Of a stretch of DNA of 64,000 nt, positions 63,953 through 64,000 are shown piece after piece. Under the pieces are notes generated by a model that did no database searches, had not been told where the DNA came from, and saw only the letters and a program-made list of their open reading frames with translations. How positions within the stretch are numbered: position 1 is the stretch's first letter; each line of letters opens with the position of its first letter. The position numbers and the translations under genes are program-made. Origin of the DNA: Sciscionella marina DSM 45152 (GTDB lineage Bacteria > Actinomycetota > Actinomycetes > Mycobacteriales > Pseudonocardiaceae); NCBI RefSeq assembly GCF_000379465.1, contig NZ_KB905382.1, forward strand, positions 78,296-142,295, read 5' to 3'.

Positions 63953-64000
63953 ATGGTGCAGCTGTCCCGTTTCCCGCGCTATCGGCTCGGGCATTTCCCC
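63953..64000 (+). CDS. 5' end of an ACC deaminase/D-cysteine desulfhydrase-like gene (partial)
   Basis: Only 16 codons are visible: MVQLSRFPRYRLGHFP. The pattern L-S-R-F-P-R-x-x-L-x-H-x-P-T is the usual N-terminus of PLP-dependent 1-aminocyclopropane-1-carboxylate deaminase/D-cysteine desulfhydrase proteins. ATG 63953 is 8 nt after GAAAGG; ATG 63947 is in frame but too close. The call rests on this short stretch and the rest lies outside the window. Confidence 0.45.
   Translation, partial: MVQLSRFPRYRLGHFP

Overview
The window is high-GC DNA with dense, head-to-tail overlapping genes (repeated ATGA/GTGA stop-start junctions), GTG starts, a SARP regulator, MbtH proteins, a MAB_1171c-type membrane protein and ESX-type small proteins. 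This points to a filamentous actinomycete, possibly of the Pseudonocardiales/Streptomycetales type; genus is not assigned. No rRNA, tRNA, CRISPR array or transposase was seen.

Left flank (1-13.9 kb): a SARP-NB-ARC regulator running off the left edge; three small ESX/YbaB-type genes; a lipoprotein sulfatase; a MarR regulator; an RbtT/DalT/CsbX-type transporter; and a translationally coupled minus-strand operon (GntR, 82-aa linker ORF, PfkB kinase, two unknowns, BtpA/SgcQ, TenA-like). The operon is divergent from a second PfkB kinase across a perfect 18-bp palindrome. An SDR closes the flank.

Core (13.9-52.6 kb): a hybrid biosynthetic locus. A minus-strand operon encodes a DrrAB-like ABC exporter, a truncated SHMT-like protein without the PLP lysine, an SbnA/SbnB pair for L-2,3-diaminopropionate (L-Dap), and an MbtH protein. 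On the plus strand two NRPSs have the order C-A-T-E-C-A(Ser)-T-E and C-A-T-E-C-A-T-C-A-T-C-A(Asp-like)-T-TE, which predicts a hexapeptide D-X1, D-Ser, D-X3, L-X4, L-X5, L-Asp. A second MbtH, a FabG-like ketoreductase and two small proteins follow. Then come an ACP and a highly reducing type II PKS set: two complete ketosynthases, two KS-fold proteins without the active-site Cys, an alpha/beta hydrolase, a double-hotdog protein, two half-active-site FabZ-like dehydratases and a DsbA/HCCA-isomerase-like protein. The first NRPS begins with an EntF-like condensation domain, so the likely product is a polyene- or cinnamoyl-type acylated hexapeptide containing D-Ser, probably Dap, and Asp. Between NRPS1 and NRPS2 lies a 77-bp tandem repeat in which each unit is a complete 26-codon minicistron chained by GTGA overlaps.

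Right flank (52.6-64 kb): a TrmB/LuxR-like regulator; an XRE-ImmA pair; a DHFR-like protein; a nucleoside-diphosphate-sugar-epimerase-like protein with a KS-ACP-alpha-oxoamine synthase megaenzyme that has no acyltransferase; a divergent TetR with a palindromic operator; a MAB_1171c membrane protein, usual partner of XRE-ImmA but here about 6 kb away; a second TetR; a dicarboxylate symporter; and the start of an ACC deaminase/D-cysteine desulfhydrase-like gene at the right edge.
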